64,000 nucleotides of DNA. Origin: Hwanghaeella grinnelliae. GTDB lineage: Bacteria; Pseudomonadota; Alphaproteobacteria; UBA8366; Aestuariispiraceae. The stretch covers positions 1,116,421 through 1,180,420 of the forward strand of contig NZ_SADE01000002.1 of assembly GCF_004005845.1 (NCBI RefSeq), written 5' to 3'. How positions within the stretch are numbered: position 1 is the stretch's first letter; each line of letters begins with the position of its first letter. The notes beneath the pieces are model-generated. The model saw only the letters and a program-made list of their open reading frames with translations. It was not told the DNA's origin and did not search any database. This document shows positions 1 through 10,288 of the stretch, one piece after another. A program made the position numbers and the translations under genes.

Positions 1-438
1 ATTAACGTCGGTCTGTCGGTCAGTCGTGTGGGTTCCGCGGCGCAGACGAAGGCGATGAAGAAGGTCGCCGGCTCGATCAAGCTGGAGCTTGCGCAGTACC
101 GTGAAATGGAAGCCTTCGCGCAGTTCGCGTCGGACCTCGATGCCTCGACCCAGCGGTTGCTGGCCCGTGGTGCGCGCCTGACGGAATTGTTGAAGCAGCC
201 GCAGTATCAGCCGCTGAAGGTGTCCGAGCAGGTCGTCAGCATCTATGCCGGTACCAAAGGTTATCTGGACAAGGTTCCGGTCGCTGAAGTCGGCCGGTAC
301 GAAAAGACTTTGCTGGATCACATGCGGGCTGACTATGCCGACGTGATGAACGAAATCGACAATAGCGGTCAGCTGACCGAAGAAGCCGAAGAGAAGATCA
401 AGGGCGCGCTGGAAGCGTTCACCAAGACCTTCGCCTGA
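1..438 (+). CDS. atpA: ATP synthase F1 subunit alpha, C-terminal part (5' end outside window)
   Basis: This is the last ~145 residues of the F1 alpha subunit; the reading frame is open from base 1 and the start lies upstream of the window. The opening [20 protein letters not shown] is the strongly conserved end of the nucleotide-binding domain, and the helical C-terminal domain follows, ending in LEAFTKTFA. Alpha carries the non-catalytic nucleotide sites of the F1 head. atpG, atpD and atpC follow on the same strand in the usual order. Confidence 0.97.
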   Translation: MNVGLSVSRVGSAAQTKAMKKVAGSIKLELAQYREMEAFAQFASDLDASTQRLLARGARLTELLKQPQYQPLKVSEQVVSIYAGTKGYLDKVPVAEVGRYEKTLLDHMRADYADVMNEIDNSGQLTEEAEEKIKGALEAFTKTFA

Positions 439-505
439 TCGGGCGAAGGGGGTCTTCGAAATCGGATTTGTCGAAAGTAGCGGTCGAAAGGGCAAGGGTG
501 GCTAG

Positions 506-1393
506 ATGGCCAACTTGAAGGAACTAAAAGCGCGGATTTCCAGCGTGAAGTCCACGCAGCGCATCACCTCCGCGATGAAAATGGTCGCGGCGGCGAAGCT
601 GCGCAAAGCGCAGGACATGGCCGAAGCGGCCCGGCCGTATGCTGAGCGGATCGAGCGTATGCTGGGTTCGTTGGCTGCTGGGGCTTCCTCTTCCGGGGCG
701 CCGGCCATGCTGACCGGTACGGGTAAGGACGACACCCATCTGCTGGTTATCGTGACGTCCGACCGCGGTCTGTGCGGTGGCTTCAACGGCTCGATCATCC
801 GCGCCGTGCGCAGGCGGATCATTGAACTTCAAGCCGATGGCAAGACGGTCAAATTGCTGATCATCGGCCGCAAGGGCGTCGGCCTGCTGCGGCGCGAGTT
901 CCGCGATTTGTTCGTTGAAGTATACGAAGAACTCGCCAAGCCGATCCCGACTTTCGAGGGCGCGGCGACGGTTGCGGACAAGGTCACGACGATGTTCGAG
1001 GCCGGTGAGTTCGACGTTTGTACGGTCTATTACAACAAGTTCGTGTCGGCGCTGACGCAAGTCGTCACACCGCTTCAGTTGATTCCCTTCGCCGTTCCAG
1101 AAGGCGAAGAAGAACAGCCGACGGTGGGCGGTGCTCAGGCGATCTACGAATTCGAACCGGAAGAAGAAAAGATCCTTGCGGCCCTGCTGCCGAAGAATCT
1201 GTCCACCCAGATTTACCGTGCGATGCTGGAAAGCTTCGCGGGTGAACAGGGCGCGCGGATGACGGCGATGGATAACGCGACCCGAAATGCCGGTGACATG
1301 ATCAACAGTCTGTCGATCACCTATAACCGGACGCGTCAGGCGCAGATCACCAAGGAACTGATCGAAATTATTTCTGGCGCGGAAGCGCTGTAA
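506..1393 (+). CDS. atpG: ATP synthase F1 subunit gamma
   Basis: The 295-residue product is the central rotor stalk of F1, coupling proton flow through Fo to catalysis in the alpha/beta head. The N-terminus [20 protein letters not shown] and the C-terminal helix with [20 protein letters not shown] and [12 protein letters not shown] are signatures of the family. They form the antiparallel coiled coil that turns inside the hexamer. The length matches alphaproteobacterial gamma subunits. The gene starts 67 bases after the atpA stop and is co-directional with atpD. Confidence 0.98.
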   Translation: MANLKELKARISSVKSTQRITSAMKMVAAAKLRKAQDMAEAARPYAERIERMLGSLAAGASSSGAPAMLTGTGKDDTHLLVIVTSDRGLCGGFNGSIIRAVRRRIIELQADGKTVKLLIIGRKGVGLLRREFRDLFVEVYEELAKPIPTFEGAATVADKVTTMFEAGEFDVCTVYYNKFVSALTQVVTPLQLIPFAVPEGEEEQPTVGGAQAIYEFEPEEEKILAALLPKNLSTQIYRAMLESFAGEQGARMTAMDNATRNAGDMINSLSITYNRTRQAQITKELIEIISGAEAL

Positions 1394-1399
1394 AACTGA

Positions 1400-2896
<1,497 letters not shown>

Positions 2897-2956
2897 GGCT
2901 CTAAGGTCTCAGGTTTTCGCAGCTGTAGTTCGACACGGGGTATGGAGTAACATTCG

Positions 2957-3370
2957 ATGGCCGAAAAGGTGGCGTTCGATCTAGTCTCACCGGAGAAGCT
3001 TCTGCTCTCCGAAGAGGTTGAAATGGTCGTACTTCCCGGCGTTGAAGGCGATATCGGCGTGTTGCCCGGCCATGCACCGGTCATCACACAGATCCGCATG
3101 GGCACAATCTGCGTGTTCGAAAACGGGCAGGTGGTGAAGCGTCTTTTCGTCGATGGCGGGTTTGCCGAGGTAATGCCTGAACGTTGCACAGTCCTTGCGG
3201 AACAGGCTACATCGTTGGAAGATATTGAAACTTCCGCGGTCGAACAGCATATCAAGGACTTGCGGGACGAATTGTCCTTGGCGGACAGCGCCCATGAGCG
3301 CGCCGCGCTCGAAACCGCGATTGCGGTCGAAAATGGCAAGCTGGAGGCGGTAAACCATCCTGTTTACTGA
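2957..3370 (+). CDS. atpC: ATP synthase F1 subunit epsilon
   Basis: The 137-residue epsilon subunit links gamma to the c-ring and can inhibit ATP hydrolysis through its C-terminal helices. The N-terminal beta-sandwich shows the conserved PEKLLLSEEVEMVVLPGVEGDIGVLPGH pattern (broken here only by family variation), followed by a helical hairpin from about residue 90. It is the last gene of the atp operon; no strong terminator is visible before the next + strand gene at 3410, so read-through is possible. Confidence 0.97.
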   Translation: MAEKVAFDLVSPEKLLLSEEVEMVVLPGVEGDIGVLPGHAPVITQIRMGTICVFENGQVVKRLFVDGGFAEVMPERCTVLAEQATSLEDIETSAVEQHIKDLRDELSLADSAHERAALETAIAVENGKLEAVNHPVY

Positions 3371-3409
3371 CCGCCGGCGTGAACGGTTGGTCGAAACTGG
3401 GGTGAGTAT

Positions 3410-4219
3410 ATGACGGCGCACTGGTCGCTAGAAGATATCGAATGGGATCGTTTTGATCCCGCCAAGGTCGATCCCGAAGTCCTGAAACTCGTCAAAGCCG
3501 CCTCGCTTGTCGAACATAACGGCAGCGAATACACAGACTTTCTGTGCAAGGTCTTTGATGGGGATCCAGAATTCCTGCCGGACGTGCGACGCTGGGGCGT
3601 CGAGGAAGTGCAGCACGGCAAAGCGCTCGCCAAATGGGCCAAACTTGCCGATCCCGAATTCAATTTCGACACTGCATTCGCCCGTTTCGTCGAAGGCTAC
3701 CGGCCGTTCGAGGACGGCGCCAATGCGTCGAAACGCGGGTCGCGGACCGGCGAGCTCGTTGCCCGCTGTATTGTCGAGACCGGAACCAGTTCCTATTATA
3801 CGGCCATCGCCAAACGTACGGATGAACCGGTCCTCGCCCAGATTTGCCGTAAGATCGCTGCTGACGAATTCCGGCATTACAAACTGTTTTACGATCACAT
3901 GCGCCGGTACCAGAAAATCGAGGGCCTGGGTCGTTTCGGCCGTTTGCGCGTTGCACTGGGACGGCTTGGGGAAACAGAAGACGACGAATTGGCCTATGCC
4001 TATTACGTTGCGAATTCCAATCCCGACGTCCCTTACGATCGTGTCCGGGATGCCCGCGATTACACCACCCGCGCATTCGGGCAGTACGGTAAGGAACATG
4101 TCATGCGGGCCGCGTCGATGATGCTGAAGGCTGTCGGGGTCCCGTCCAACGGGTATCTGGCCAAGGCCATCGGCAATATGGGCTGGGTGTTCCTGCGCCG
4201 GCGCGCCGCTGCCGGCTGA
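3410..4219 (+). CDS. Ferritin-like diiron-fold protein of unknown function
   Basis: A 269-residue soluble protein with two Glu/His pairs typical of carboxylate-bridged diiron four-helix bundles: EEVQHGKA near residue 65 and ADEFRHYKLFYDH near residue 155, with another acidic helix (ELVARCIVETGTSSYYTA) between them. This places it in the ferritin-like superfamily, nearest by eye to the rubrerythrin or acyl-ACP-desaturase-like types. The substrate is unknown. The start has a good site (GGGGTGAG, just upstream). It lies 39 bases after atpC on the same strand and may be co-transcribed. Diiron binding is inferred from the motifs. Confidence 0.7.
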   Translation: MTAHWSLEDIEWDRFDPAKVDPEVLKLVKAASLVEHNGSEYTDFLCKVFDGDPEFLPDVRRWGVEEVQHGKALAKWAKLADPEFNFDTAFARFVEGYRPFEDGANASKRGSRTGELVARCIVETGTSSYYTAIAKRTDEPVLAQICRKIAADEFRHYKLFYDHMRRYQKIEGLGRFGRLRVALGRLGETEDDELAYAYYVANSNPDVPYDRVRDARDYTTRAFGQYGKEHVMRAASMMLKAVGVPSNGYLAKAIGNMGWVFLRRRAAAG

Positions 4220-4258
4220 GTCCTTCAACCGCTATTTCGTGCCGACCGGATCGTGAAA

Positions 4259-5197
4259 TCACGCAATCACGTTGAGTAATTCGCCGTTCGTGGTGACCGG
4301 TGCGGACACGGTTGTCGCGCCGAGAATCAAGGCAGGAATGGGGGCTGCTGCAGCATCTGCGGGCTGACTGCCCGGAATCCCTTCCGCAGCACCGGGTTGA
4401 AGTCCTTCCGCCCGCTGCTGGGCCTCTCGGCGTTGTTCGGCGGCGGCCTGTCTTTCTTCCAATTCCAACTCACTCTGCTCACGCCGTGCTTCGGTAATCC
4501 GCTGTTGCGCGATTGCAGCGACCCGTTGATCCTGTGGGCTGGGATTCGCTGGGGCCAGCGCGGCGCGCCGGACGATTTGCATCTTTTGGATGGTCGCTTC
4601 CGGGTTCCCGGGGATGGGTGCGGCATCGATCTGAACATCGCCGCCGATAGCATAAAGGCGTCCATTGGGGCCGCGCGTGTAATCGTAACTGGGCGCCCCG
4701 GCGTATGGCCCACCGGCCGCGGCATGTGCCTGTTCATGCCGTTTGATTTCCGCGTCGGTCCTTTCGAGCTCGGCAACAACTTGCTGCTGCTCCGGCGTCA
4801 ATCCGTCCGGGCTGAGTGCGCTGCCGGCTTGCGCTGTTACAGTGGCGCCTTCGTTGGCGCCTTCTTCACCGTTTTCCCCGGTTTCCCCGCCGCCTTCGGC
4901 AGAGGCTCGCCCGGACGTATTGGTTGCGGGGCTATCTTGCCGGTCGTCGCTGTCCTGAAGCTGCGATACCAAACCTGCGGTCAAGCCGGTCAGGCCGGCA
5001 AGCGCCAATCCGGTCAATGGATCGACGGCGGAGGCGCCCTGTGATGCCGCTGACTGTTCTATTGCAGAAGAGGAGGCCGCCGAAACCGCGGACACAGTTG
5101 ACCGTTCACCGTTTTCCACAGTGTTGGTCGCCGCCGATTGCCTTGTGCTGAACCCGGATGGCGCGAGAATAGGGACCAGCACACCAAGATCACTCAT
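4259..5197 (-). CDS. SprA-related putative metalloprotease-like protein (HEQAH motif)
   Basis: The 312-residue protein has a low-complexity Ser/Ala/Gly/Glu-rich N-terminal half, then a conserved core with KRHEQAHAAAGG (HExxH-type at His154-Glu155-His158), YTRGPNGRLYAIGGDVQID and GNPEATIQKMQIVRRAALAP. That core is the signature of the SprA-related family, annotated elsewhere as putative metalloproteases. The end is a Gln/Arg/Glu-rich coiled coil and an Ala/Pro tail. No signal peptide is evident. Protease activity is not demonstrated for the family as far as I know, so zinc binding is an inference from HExxH. Confidence 0.75.
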   Translation of the reverse strand: MSDLGVLVPILAPSGFSTRQSAATNTVENGERSTVSAVSAASSSAIEQSAASQGASAVDPLTGLALAGLTGLTAGLVSQLQDSDDRQDSPATNTSGRASAEGGGETGENGEEGANEGATVTAQAGSALSPDGLTPEQQQVVAELERTDAEIKRHEQAHAAAGGPYAGAPSYDYTRGPNGRLYAIGGDVQIDAAPIPGNPEATIQKMQIVRRAALAPANPSPQDQRVAAIAQQRITEARREQSELELEERQAAAEQRREAQQRAEGLQPGAAEGIPGSQPADAAAAPIPALILGATTVSAPVTTNGELLNVIA

Positions 5198-5377
5198 GGA
5201 CGCGGTTTCTACCCTTTTGCGGGGATTTCTTCGCCCGCCTACTCACACAGACTGATTTTTAACGACAAAACCTGTCCTGATGTCAAGAAACGGTGCGCAA
5301 GTACGGTAGCAGGGGAGTGTCGTAGGGGTAGTTCAGCAAAATTTGGCTATTTCTCGACTCTAGTCGCCCTTCAGTGC

Positions 5378-5872
5378 CTAGTCGCCCGGCAAGGCCACGT
5401 CCTTAAATTCGCTGACAACCTGTTCGTAGGTATCCCGTTTGAATGGGACGATCAGGTCGGGAAGATCCGCGATCGCTACCCAACGATAGGCCCCGAATTC
5501 CGGTGTATGGAAGTCCAGGTCGATATCCGAATCGACGCCCTGAAACCGCATGGCGAACCAGCGTTGTTTTTGCCCGCGGTAGCGCCCCTTCCAAATTCGG
5601 CGGGAAAGGCCGGCGGGCAGATCGTAATGCAGCCAGCGGTCGCTCTCTCGGATCAGGCGCACCTTTTCGGGCGCGATGCCGGTTTCCTCCTGGACTTCAC
5701 GGAAAGCTGCCTCGGCCGGGCTCTCTCCGTGGTCGATACCCCCTTGCGGCATCTGCCAATGATCACCGGGTACATCAATGCGGTTTCCGACGAAAACCTG
5801 CCCCGCAGTGTTCAACAGCATAACACCGACGCAGGGTCGGTACGGTCGGTCATCGGTTCCCCCGCCGGCCAT
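5378..5872 (-). CDS. rppH: RNA pyrophosphohydrolase (Nudix)
   Basis: RppH removes pyrophosphate from 5'-triphosphorylated RNA, which opens transcripts to RNase E decay. The 164-residue length is typical. It begins with the characteristic YRPCVGVMLLN, and a perfect Nudix box lies at residues 44-66 (G-x5-E-x7-RE-V-x-EE-x-G-I). The RppH-type QRWFAMRF and the EFGAYRWV segment follow. It is the last gene of the gpmI-envC-ctpA-deacetylase-rppH string, an order common in alphaproteobacteria. It is separated from the deacetylase gene by about 140 bases. Confidence 0.95.
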   Translation of the reverse strand: MAGGGTDDRPYRPCVGVMLLNTAGQVFVGNRIDVPGDHWQMPQGGIDHGESPAEAAFREVQEETGIAPEKVRLIRESDRWLHYDLPAGLSRRIWKGRYRGQKQRWFAMRFQGVDSDIDLDFHTPEFGAYRWVAIADLPDLIVPFKRDTYEQVVSEFKDVALPGD

Positions 5873-6012
5873 TGATCATGTCTCCCCATTTTTTCAGGCG
5901 TTTGCGCGCTTTCCGCCTAGCCTACAGATCAGCCGTTAGCGGGCAAGCGATAGCTTGGGGAAGGGCAACGTTGCTTGCCGACGATTGTCTGGAAAAAGAT
6001 AGGACGGGCGTA

Positions 6013-7293
6013 TCAGCTTGCAGTTCGCTCGGCGATTATGCCGGACAGGGGTGTCACCGCGAATCCGCTTTCGGTAAGGCTACGCATCCAAATGCGGATC
6101 CGGTCCAGGGTGACCGGGTAGGGGCGGCCGATGGCGATCACCGATCCATTGGCGCGGGCCAGCGATTCGGCAAGCTTCAATTGTTTCAGAACGGCGGCGC
6201 GTCCCAGTTCGATATCCAGAATCAAATCGGCTTGGGCCGCGGGCACACCCACCGCATCGGCGGAACGAAGGGCAATCGAGGCGGCGGTCTGCTTTCCGTC
6301 GAGATAAAGAAGTCCGCGGCTTCGCAAGTCGGCCATCAATGGTTTTACGGAGCGGGGATTGGCGACGAAGCCGCTGCCTTGATAACCGACCAAGCCGACA
6401 TAGCCTGTCGCCCGGCTCATGATCCATTCCAGGCGGCGGATGTTCTGCTCCGCATCCAGTGAGTTCATCAGGGCGAAGGGGCCGGGATCGCTGCGCGGGA
6501 AGTCCCGCGGTTCCATCGGCAGGGTCAGCAAGACTTCATGACCCGCGTCCCGCGCCTTTTGGATCCAGTCTTCCACATTCCGGGAATAAGGTGCGAACGC
6601 CAAGGTGACGGGGCCCGGCAGTTGAATGGCCTGTTCGGTGCGACGGGAATTGATGCCCAGATCCGTCAGCACGATCGCGATGCGCGGCCGGGTTTCCAGA
6701 ACGCCGTAGGGCCGGCTGTAAACCCGCCAGGGCATGCGCCCGTCCGCGCCGATAATGGGGAGCGGGCCAACGGCGCTTTCTTCTATCAGACCGGGGTCGG
6801 GGTGCGGTTGCAGCAACTCCCCCAATCCGTCGGGACCGGGGGGTGCGGCGGCGTCAGTTGCGGTTTGGCCGCTTGCTTGGTCGTTTGCGCTGATCTGCTG
6901 GTGGCCGTCGCCTTCCTGGTGCCCGGGGGGCGCCGCAGACCCGCCATGATCGCCGGCGCCGGCAGTCTCGTTCAGGTTCCGAACCGTGATCTTGTCCGCT
7001 TCCAGGGAAACCTTAGGGCGGTCTTCGCGGATTTCCGCAAGGATCTGATCTTCCGAGGTGATCAGATAGGCTGCGACCCCGCCGATGGAGCCGATGAGGA
7101 GGAGATAGGCCGCGATGACGGCGATCCAGGGCATGCGTTTCTGGAACGCCGTGGGTTCCAGGTAGCTGGTATCGTCCGGATCGAAGGCCGGGGTGTCTTC
7201 TTCCTGCTTTTTGCGCAAGAAGGGAAGGTTCTCGAACACCTTGCCCCTCAGAGACGCGGGAAGGCGTGGCGTCGGCAGAGACGGACGCTTCAA
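6013..7293 (-). CDS. Divergent polysaccharide deacetylase family protein
   Basis: A 426-residue envelope protein. A basic cytoplasmic N-terminus is followed by one membrane segment (about residues 55-78, PWIAVIAAYLLLIGSIGG) and a periplasmic linker rich in Gly/His/Gln/Pro. The C-terminal domain has RIAIVLTDLGINSRRTEQAI, VTLAFAPYSRNVEDWI, GHEVLLTLPMEPRDFP and GYVGLVGYQGSGFVA, the hallmark blocks of the divergent polysaccharide deacetylase family. Position next to ctpA and envC fits a role in murein or envelope remodelling; the substrate is not known. Confidence 0.88.
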   Translation of the reverse strand: MKRPSLPTPRLPASLRGKVFENLPFLRKKQEEDTPAFDPDDTSYLEPTAFQKRMPWIAVIAAYLLLIGSIGGVAAYLITSEDQILAEIREDRPKVSLEADKITVRNLNETAGAGDHGGSAAPPGHQEGDGHQQISANDQASGQTATDAAAPPGPDGLGELLQPHPDPGLIEESAVGPLPIIGADGRMPWRVYSRPYGVLETRPRIAIVLTDLGINSRRTEQAIQLPGPVTLAFAPYSRNVEDWIQKARDAGHEVLLTLPMEPRDFPRSDPGPFALMNSLDAEQNIRRLEWIMSRATGYVGLVGYQGSGFVANPRSVKPLMADLRSRGLLYLDGKQTAASIALRSADAVGVPAAQADLILDIELGRAAVLKQLKLAESLARANGSVIAIGRPYPVTLDRIRIWMRSLTESGFAVTPLSGIIAERTAS

Positions 7294-7471
7294 CGGCGGA
7301 ATCTTCAGTGGAATCTTCAGTGACTCTCACCCTCGTTTTGACATCGCGTCCAACCGTAGCGGAGCCGGATCACTGCCGCGCCTAGTCAAATGGCCCGGCA
7401 GTGTCACTTGCCCTGCAGCATCACAACACTCTGCAGACCGGCTGAACCGTCATCCAACGGACCATGTCGGA

Positions 7472-8824
7472 TCAGTTCGCTTCCCGATTACGATACAAGG
7501 CGATCCCGTGCATCAAGTCCAGCGCCCTGGCGAGCTGATAATCCTGAAGATTGCTGGATTCGACGGTTTCGTCCACGTCCGCATCCGTTGAGGAGTCTTC
7601 GGTGCCGCCATTTCCGGCATCTGCGCCGTCGCCGTCCTGGTCATTGGTAAGGGCGCCGCGCAAGTCGGCCTCGCTCCGCAGTTTGCCGCTTTCGAGCACT
7701 TCCACGCGCGCGCGCTCCACCAAGATGTCCGGTGAAATTCCCTTCTGCTGGATCGACCGCCCACTCGGTGTGTAGTAGCGCTGTGTCGTCAACTTGATGG
7801 CGGTTCCGGGGCGGCTCAACTGCATGATCGTCTGAACCGATCCTTTCCCGAAGGATTGCGTGCCCAGGACAATCGCCCGGCCATGGTCCTGCAGGGCACC
7901 GGCGACGATTTCCGACGCACTGGCAGATCCGCCATTGATCAAAACGATCAGCGGCAGACCGTCGATCTGGTCGCCGGGCGTTGCGTGATAGCGCTGGGCG
8001 TTTTCCGGGTCTCGGCCACGGGTGGAGACGACTTCGCCCTTCTCCAGGAATGTGTCGGAGACGGAAATAGCCTGGTCCAGCAATCCCCCCGGATTGCTGC
8101 GAAGGTCAAGGATGAACCCTTTCAGGTCTTCCCCGGCTTCTTCCTTGATCGATGCGATCGCCTTATCGAGGCCGGATTGGGTCTGACCGGTGAAGCTGGA
8201 AATGCGAAGATAGCCGATATCCCCGCCCTCAATCCGGTGGCGGACGGATTGAACCTTGATCCGATCGCGCGTCACCGTTGCCTCGAAAGGTTCCTGATCG
8301 CCGCGAAGGATGGTCAGGACGATATCGCTGCCGACTTCGCCGCGCATTTTTTCGACCGCTTCGCCCAGGGTCAAACCCTGCACGGCGACACCGTCCAACT
8401 CGGTGATCAAGTCGCCGGATTGAATGCCGGCCCGGAAGGCCGGCGTATCGTCGATTGGCGCCACGACACGGACGTAACCGGTTTCATCCAGGGTCACTTC
8501 GATGCCGAGGCCGCCAAATTCGCCGCGGGTCTGCTGGCGGATCGACTGGAAATTCTTCTGGTTCAAATAGCTTGAATGCGGATCCAGGTTGCGCAGCATG
8601 CCTTGAATGGCTGCCTCCAGCAGTTCCTCGTCCTCAACCTCTTCGACATAGTCTTTGCGGATGCGTTCGAAGACTTCACCGAACGAGTCCAGCAATTCGT
8701 ATGTATCGGGCTTGCTGTCTTCGTCCTGAGCCCAGGCACCGCCGGCACCCAAGAATGTGCCGCCGCCGAGGAGGGTGGCGCCAAAGCCTATGGCAAAGAG
8801 GGTGGTACGAACGCGTTGCATCAT
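7472..8824 (-). CDS. ctpA: S41-family C-terminal processing peptidase
   Basis: A 450-residue secreted or periplasmic protease. I chose the start at 8824 (MMQRVRTTLFAIGFGATLLG) because it gives a clean signal peptide ending in AWA-QDE; the longer reading frame adds 74 basic residues overlapping envC. After a helical segment comes a PDZ domain (about residues 100-185, with GLGIEV and AGIQSGDLI). The catalytic region has the Ser in GGSASASE (298-305) and the general-base Lys at SFGKGSVQ (Lys327). An acidic Asp-rich tail ends the protein. It follows envC, consistent with peptidoglycan-hydrolase control. Confidence 0.94.
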   Translation of the reverse strand: MMQRVRTTLFAIGFGATLLGGGTFLGAGGAWAQDEDSKPDTYELLDSFGEVFERIRKDYVEEVEDEELLEAAIQGMLRNLDPHSSYLNQKNFQSIRQQTRGEFGGLGIEVTLDETGYVRVVAPIDDTPAFRAGIQSGDLITELDGVAVQGLTLGEAVEKMRGEVGSDIVLTILRGDQEPFEATVTRDRIKVQSVRHRIEGGDIGYLRISSFTGQTQSGLDKAIASIKEEAGEDLKGFILDLRSNPGGLLDQAISVSDTFLEKGEVVSTRGRDPENAQRYHATPGDQIDGLPLIVLINGGSASASEIVAGALQDHGRAIVLGTQSFGKGSVQTIMQLSRPGTAIKLTTQRYYTPSGRSIQQKGISPDILVERARVEVLESGKLRSEADLRGALTNDQDGDGADAGNGGTEDSSTDADVDETVESSNLQDYQLARALDLMHGIALYRNREAN

Positions 8825-8903
8825 GTCCTGGCCTTCATTCGTTTTGTGGGCTTTCGGTCGGTGCCTATATGTAGTGCGTTTGCGGTCCGATTGCAGTCCG
8901 TTT

Positions 8904-10286
8904 TCACGTCTTGGACTTGAGTTCGGTCGTTTGCGCCGGCAGCTCGCCGTCCTTTGCTGATATCCATCGTAATGGATTAACCGGTTGGCCGTTGCGACGC
9001 AATTCAACATACAGTTCCGGTCGGGTCGCGTCTGCCGCGCCATCATCGGCTTTTAGTCCCATGGCGCCGACCGGTTCTCCCGCCAGCACCCATTGTCCGG
9101 CCGCTACGTCGATCCGCGACAGGCCGGCCAATACGGAATGATATCCGTCGGAATGTTCGATTATCAAGATCAGGCCCAATTTCCGGAACGGCCCGGCAAA
9201 GGCGACCTTGCCGTCGAAGGGGGCGGTTATCTGCGCCTCCGGCCGCGCCTGAATGACGATTCCCTTGCTGGTATGGCCAAAACCGGTGTCTTGGCCATAG
9301 CGGCGGAGTACTTTACCGCTGACCGGGCGGTTGATCGTCCCGCTTGCCGGGAAGGGGCGTAGCCCCACCGGCGGCGATGTCAATGCGGCAACAGCGGGTT
9401 CCTCGGCCCCGGGACCGGGTTGATTGGGGGGTGCCGGGGCGGCTTTGCGGGGAGCCGTGACCGCCGATGCGGTGGGCGCTGATTGTTGAGCCGGGTCCCC
9501 CTTGGGCAAGTTGGAGAGTTTGGCCACCAGATCTTCAAGACTGGCTGCCTGTTTAACCAGTTTCGCGACCCGGTCGTTTGCCGCTTGGACCTCGGCATTC
9601 GCGCGCGCCATCAAGGCTTTCTTCTCCGCAACCAAGGCATTCAATTTCTTGCGATCACCGGCCAAGTCGCGTTCTGCGTCGCCCAATTCCGTCAGCTTGT
9701 CCAAAATATCCACTTCGACCGCGTCCAAGGCGCCCAATTCGTCGCGCAGGACGTCCGCCTGGTCACGCAAGGTGGGAACCGAGGTGCGAAGCAGCAATGA
9801 CCCGCGCACGGCTTGCAGAGGGCCACCCGGCTGGAACAGAACGCTTTGCGGCGGATTGCGAGACAGGCGGGTCAGGGCGCTCAATGTGCCTGAGAGTTGT
9901 CGGCCGCGCTCCCGCAGGGCGGCGGTGCGGCGTTTCTTTTCCGCGGCTAGTTGGTCCAACTGACCTTCCAGATTTGTGATGATGTCTTCCCGTTCCTGGG
10001 TGTCCTGGGCCGCATGGATCAGTTTTTGCCGAAGCTGCTGCAGATCCTTCGCCAGGATTTCGCGTTGTTCCGCCAGGGCACGCTTCTCCTCACGCGCCTT
10101 TTGCAGTTCCTGCTGTGTACGCTTCAACGTCTCGACGCTGTCCTTTGCCTGCTGGGCGAAGGTGGGCGTGGATCCGGCGGTCGCAACGGAGAAGAAAAGT
10201 AGCAAAGCGGCGATGGCACTGCCGCGAAGAGACAATGGTCGCCCTGTTGTCGATGGATCGCGCGGATGGGCGGCTGCGCGGCTCAC
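8904..10286 (-). CDS. envC: EnvC-type murein hydrolase activator (coiled coil plus degenerate LytM/M23 domain)
   Basis: About 460 residues: a hydrophobic export signal (SAIAALLLFFSVATAG, then PTFAQQ), a long periplasmic coiled coil (roughly residues 40-250), a Pro/Ala linker and a C-terminal M23/LytM fold. The metal motifs of active LytM enzymes are degenerate (GHTSKGIVI and GYHSVLAGL instead of HxxxD and HxH), as in EnvC proteins that activate amidases rather than cut murein. The start is either the GTG at 10286, three bases beyond the gpmI stop, or the TTG at 10235; longer frames run back inside gpmI and look non-coding. Confidence 0.85.
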   Translation of the reverse strand: MSRAAAHPRDPSTTGRPLSLRGSAIAALLLFFSVATAGSTPTFAQQAKDSVETLKRTQQELQKAREEKRALAEQREILAKDLQQLRQKLIHAAQDTQEREDIITNLEGQLDQLAAEKKRRTAALRERGRQLSGTLSALTRLSRNPPQSVLFQPGGPLQAVRGSLLLRTSVPTLRDQADVLRDELGALDAVEVDILDKLTELGDAERDLAGDRKKLNALVAEKKALMARANAEVQAANDRVAKLVKQAASLEDLVAKLSNLPKGDPAQQSAPTASAVTAPRKAAPAPPNQPGPGAEEPAVAALTSPPVGLRPFPASGTINRPVSGKVLRRYGQDTGFGHTSKGIVIQARPEAQITAPFDGKVAFAGPFRKLGLILIIEHSDGYHSVLAGLSRIDVAAGQWVLAGEPVGAMGLKADDGAADATRPELYVELRRNGQPVNPLRWISAKDGELPAQTTELKSKT

Positions 10287-10288
10287 CT

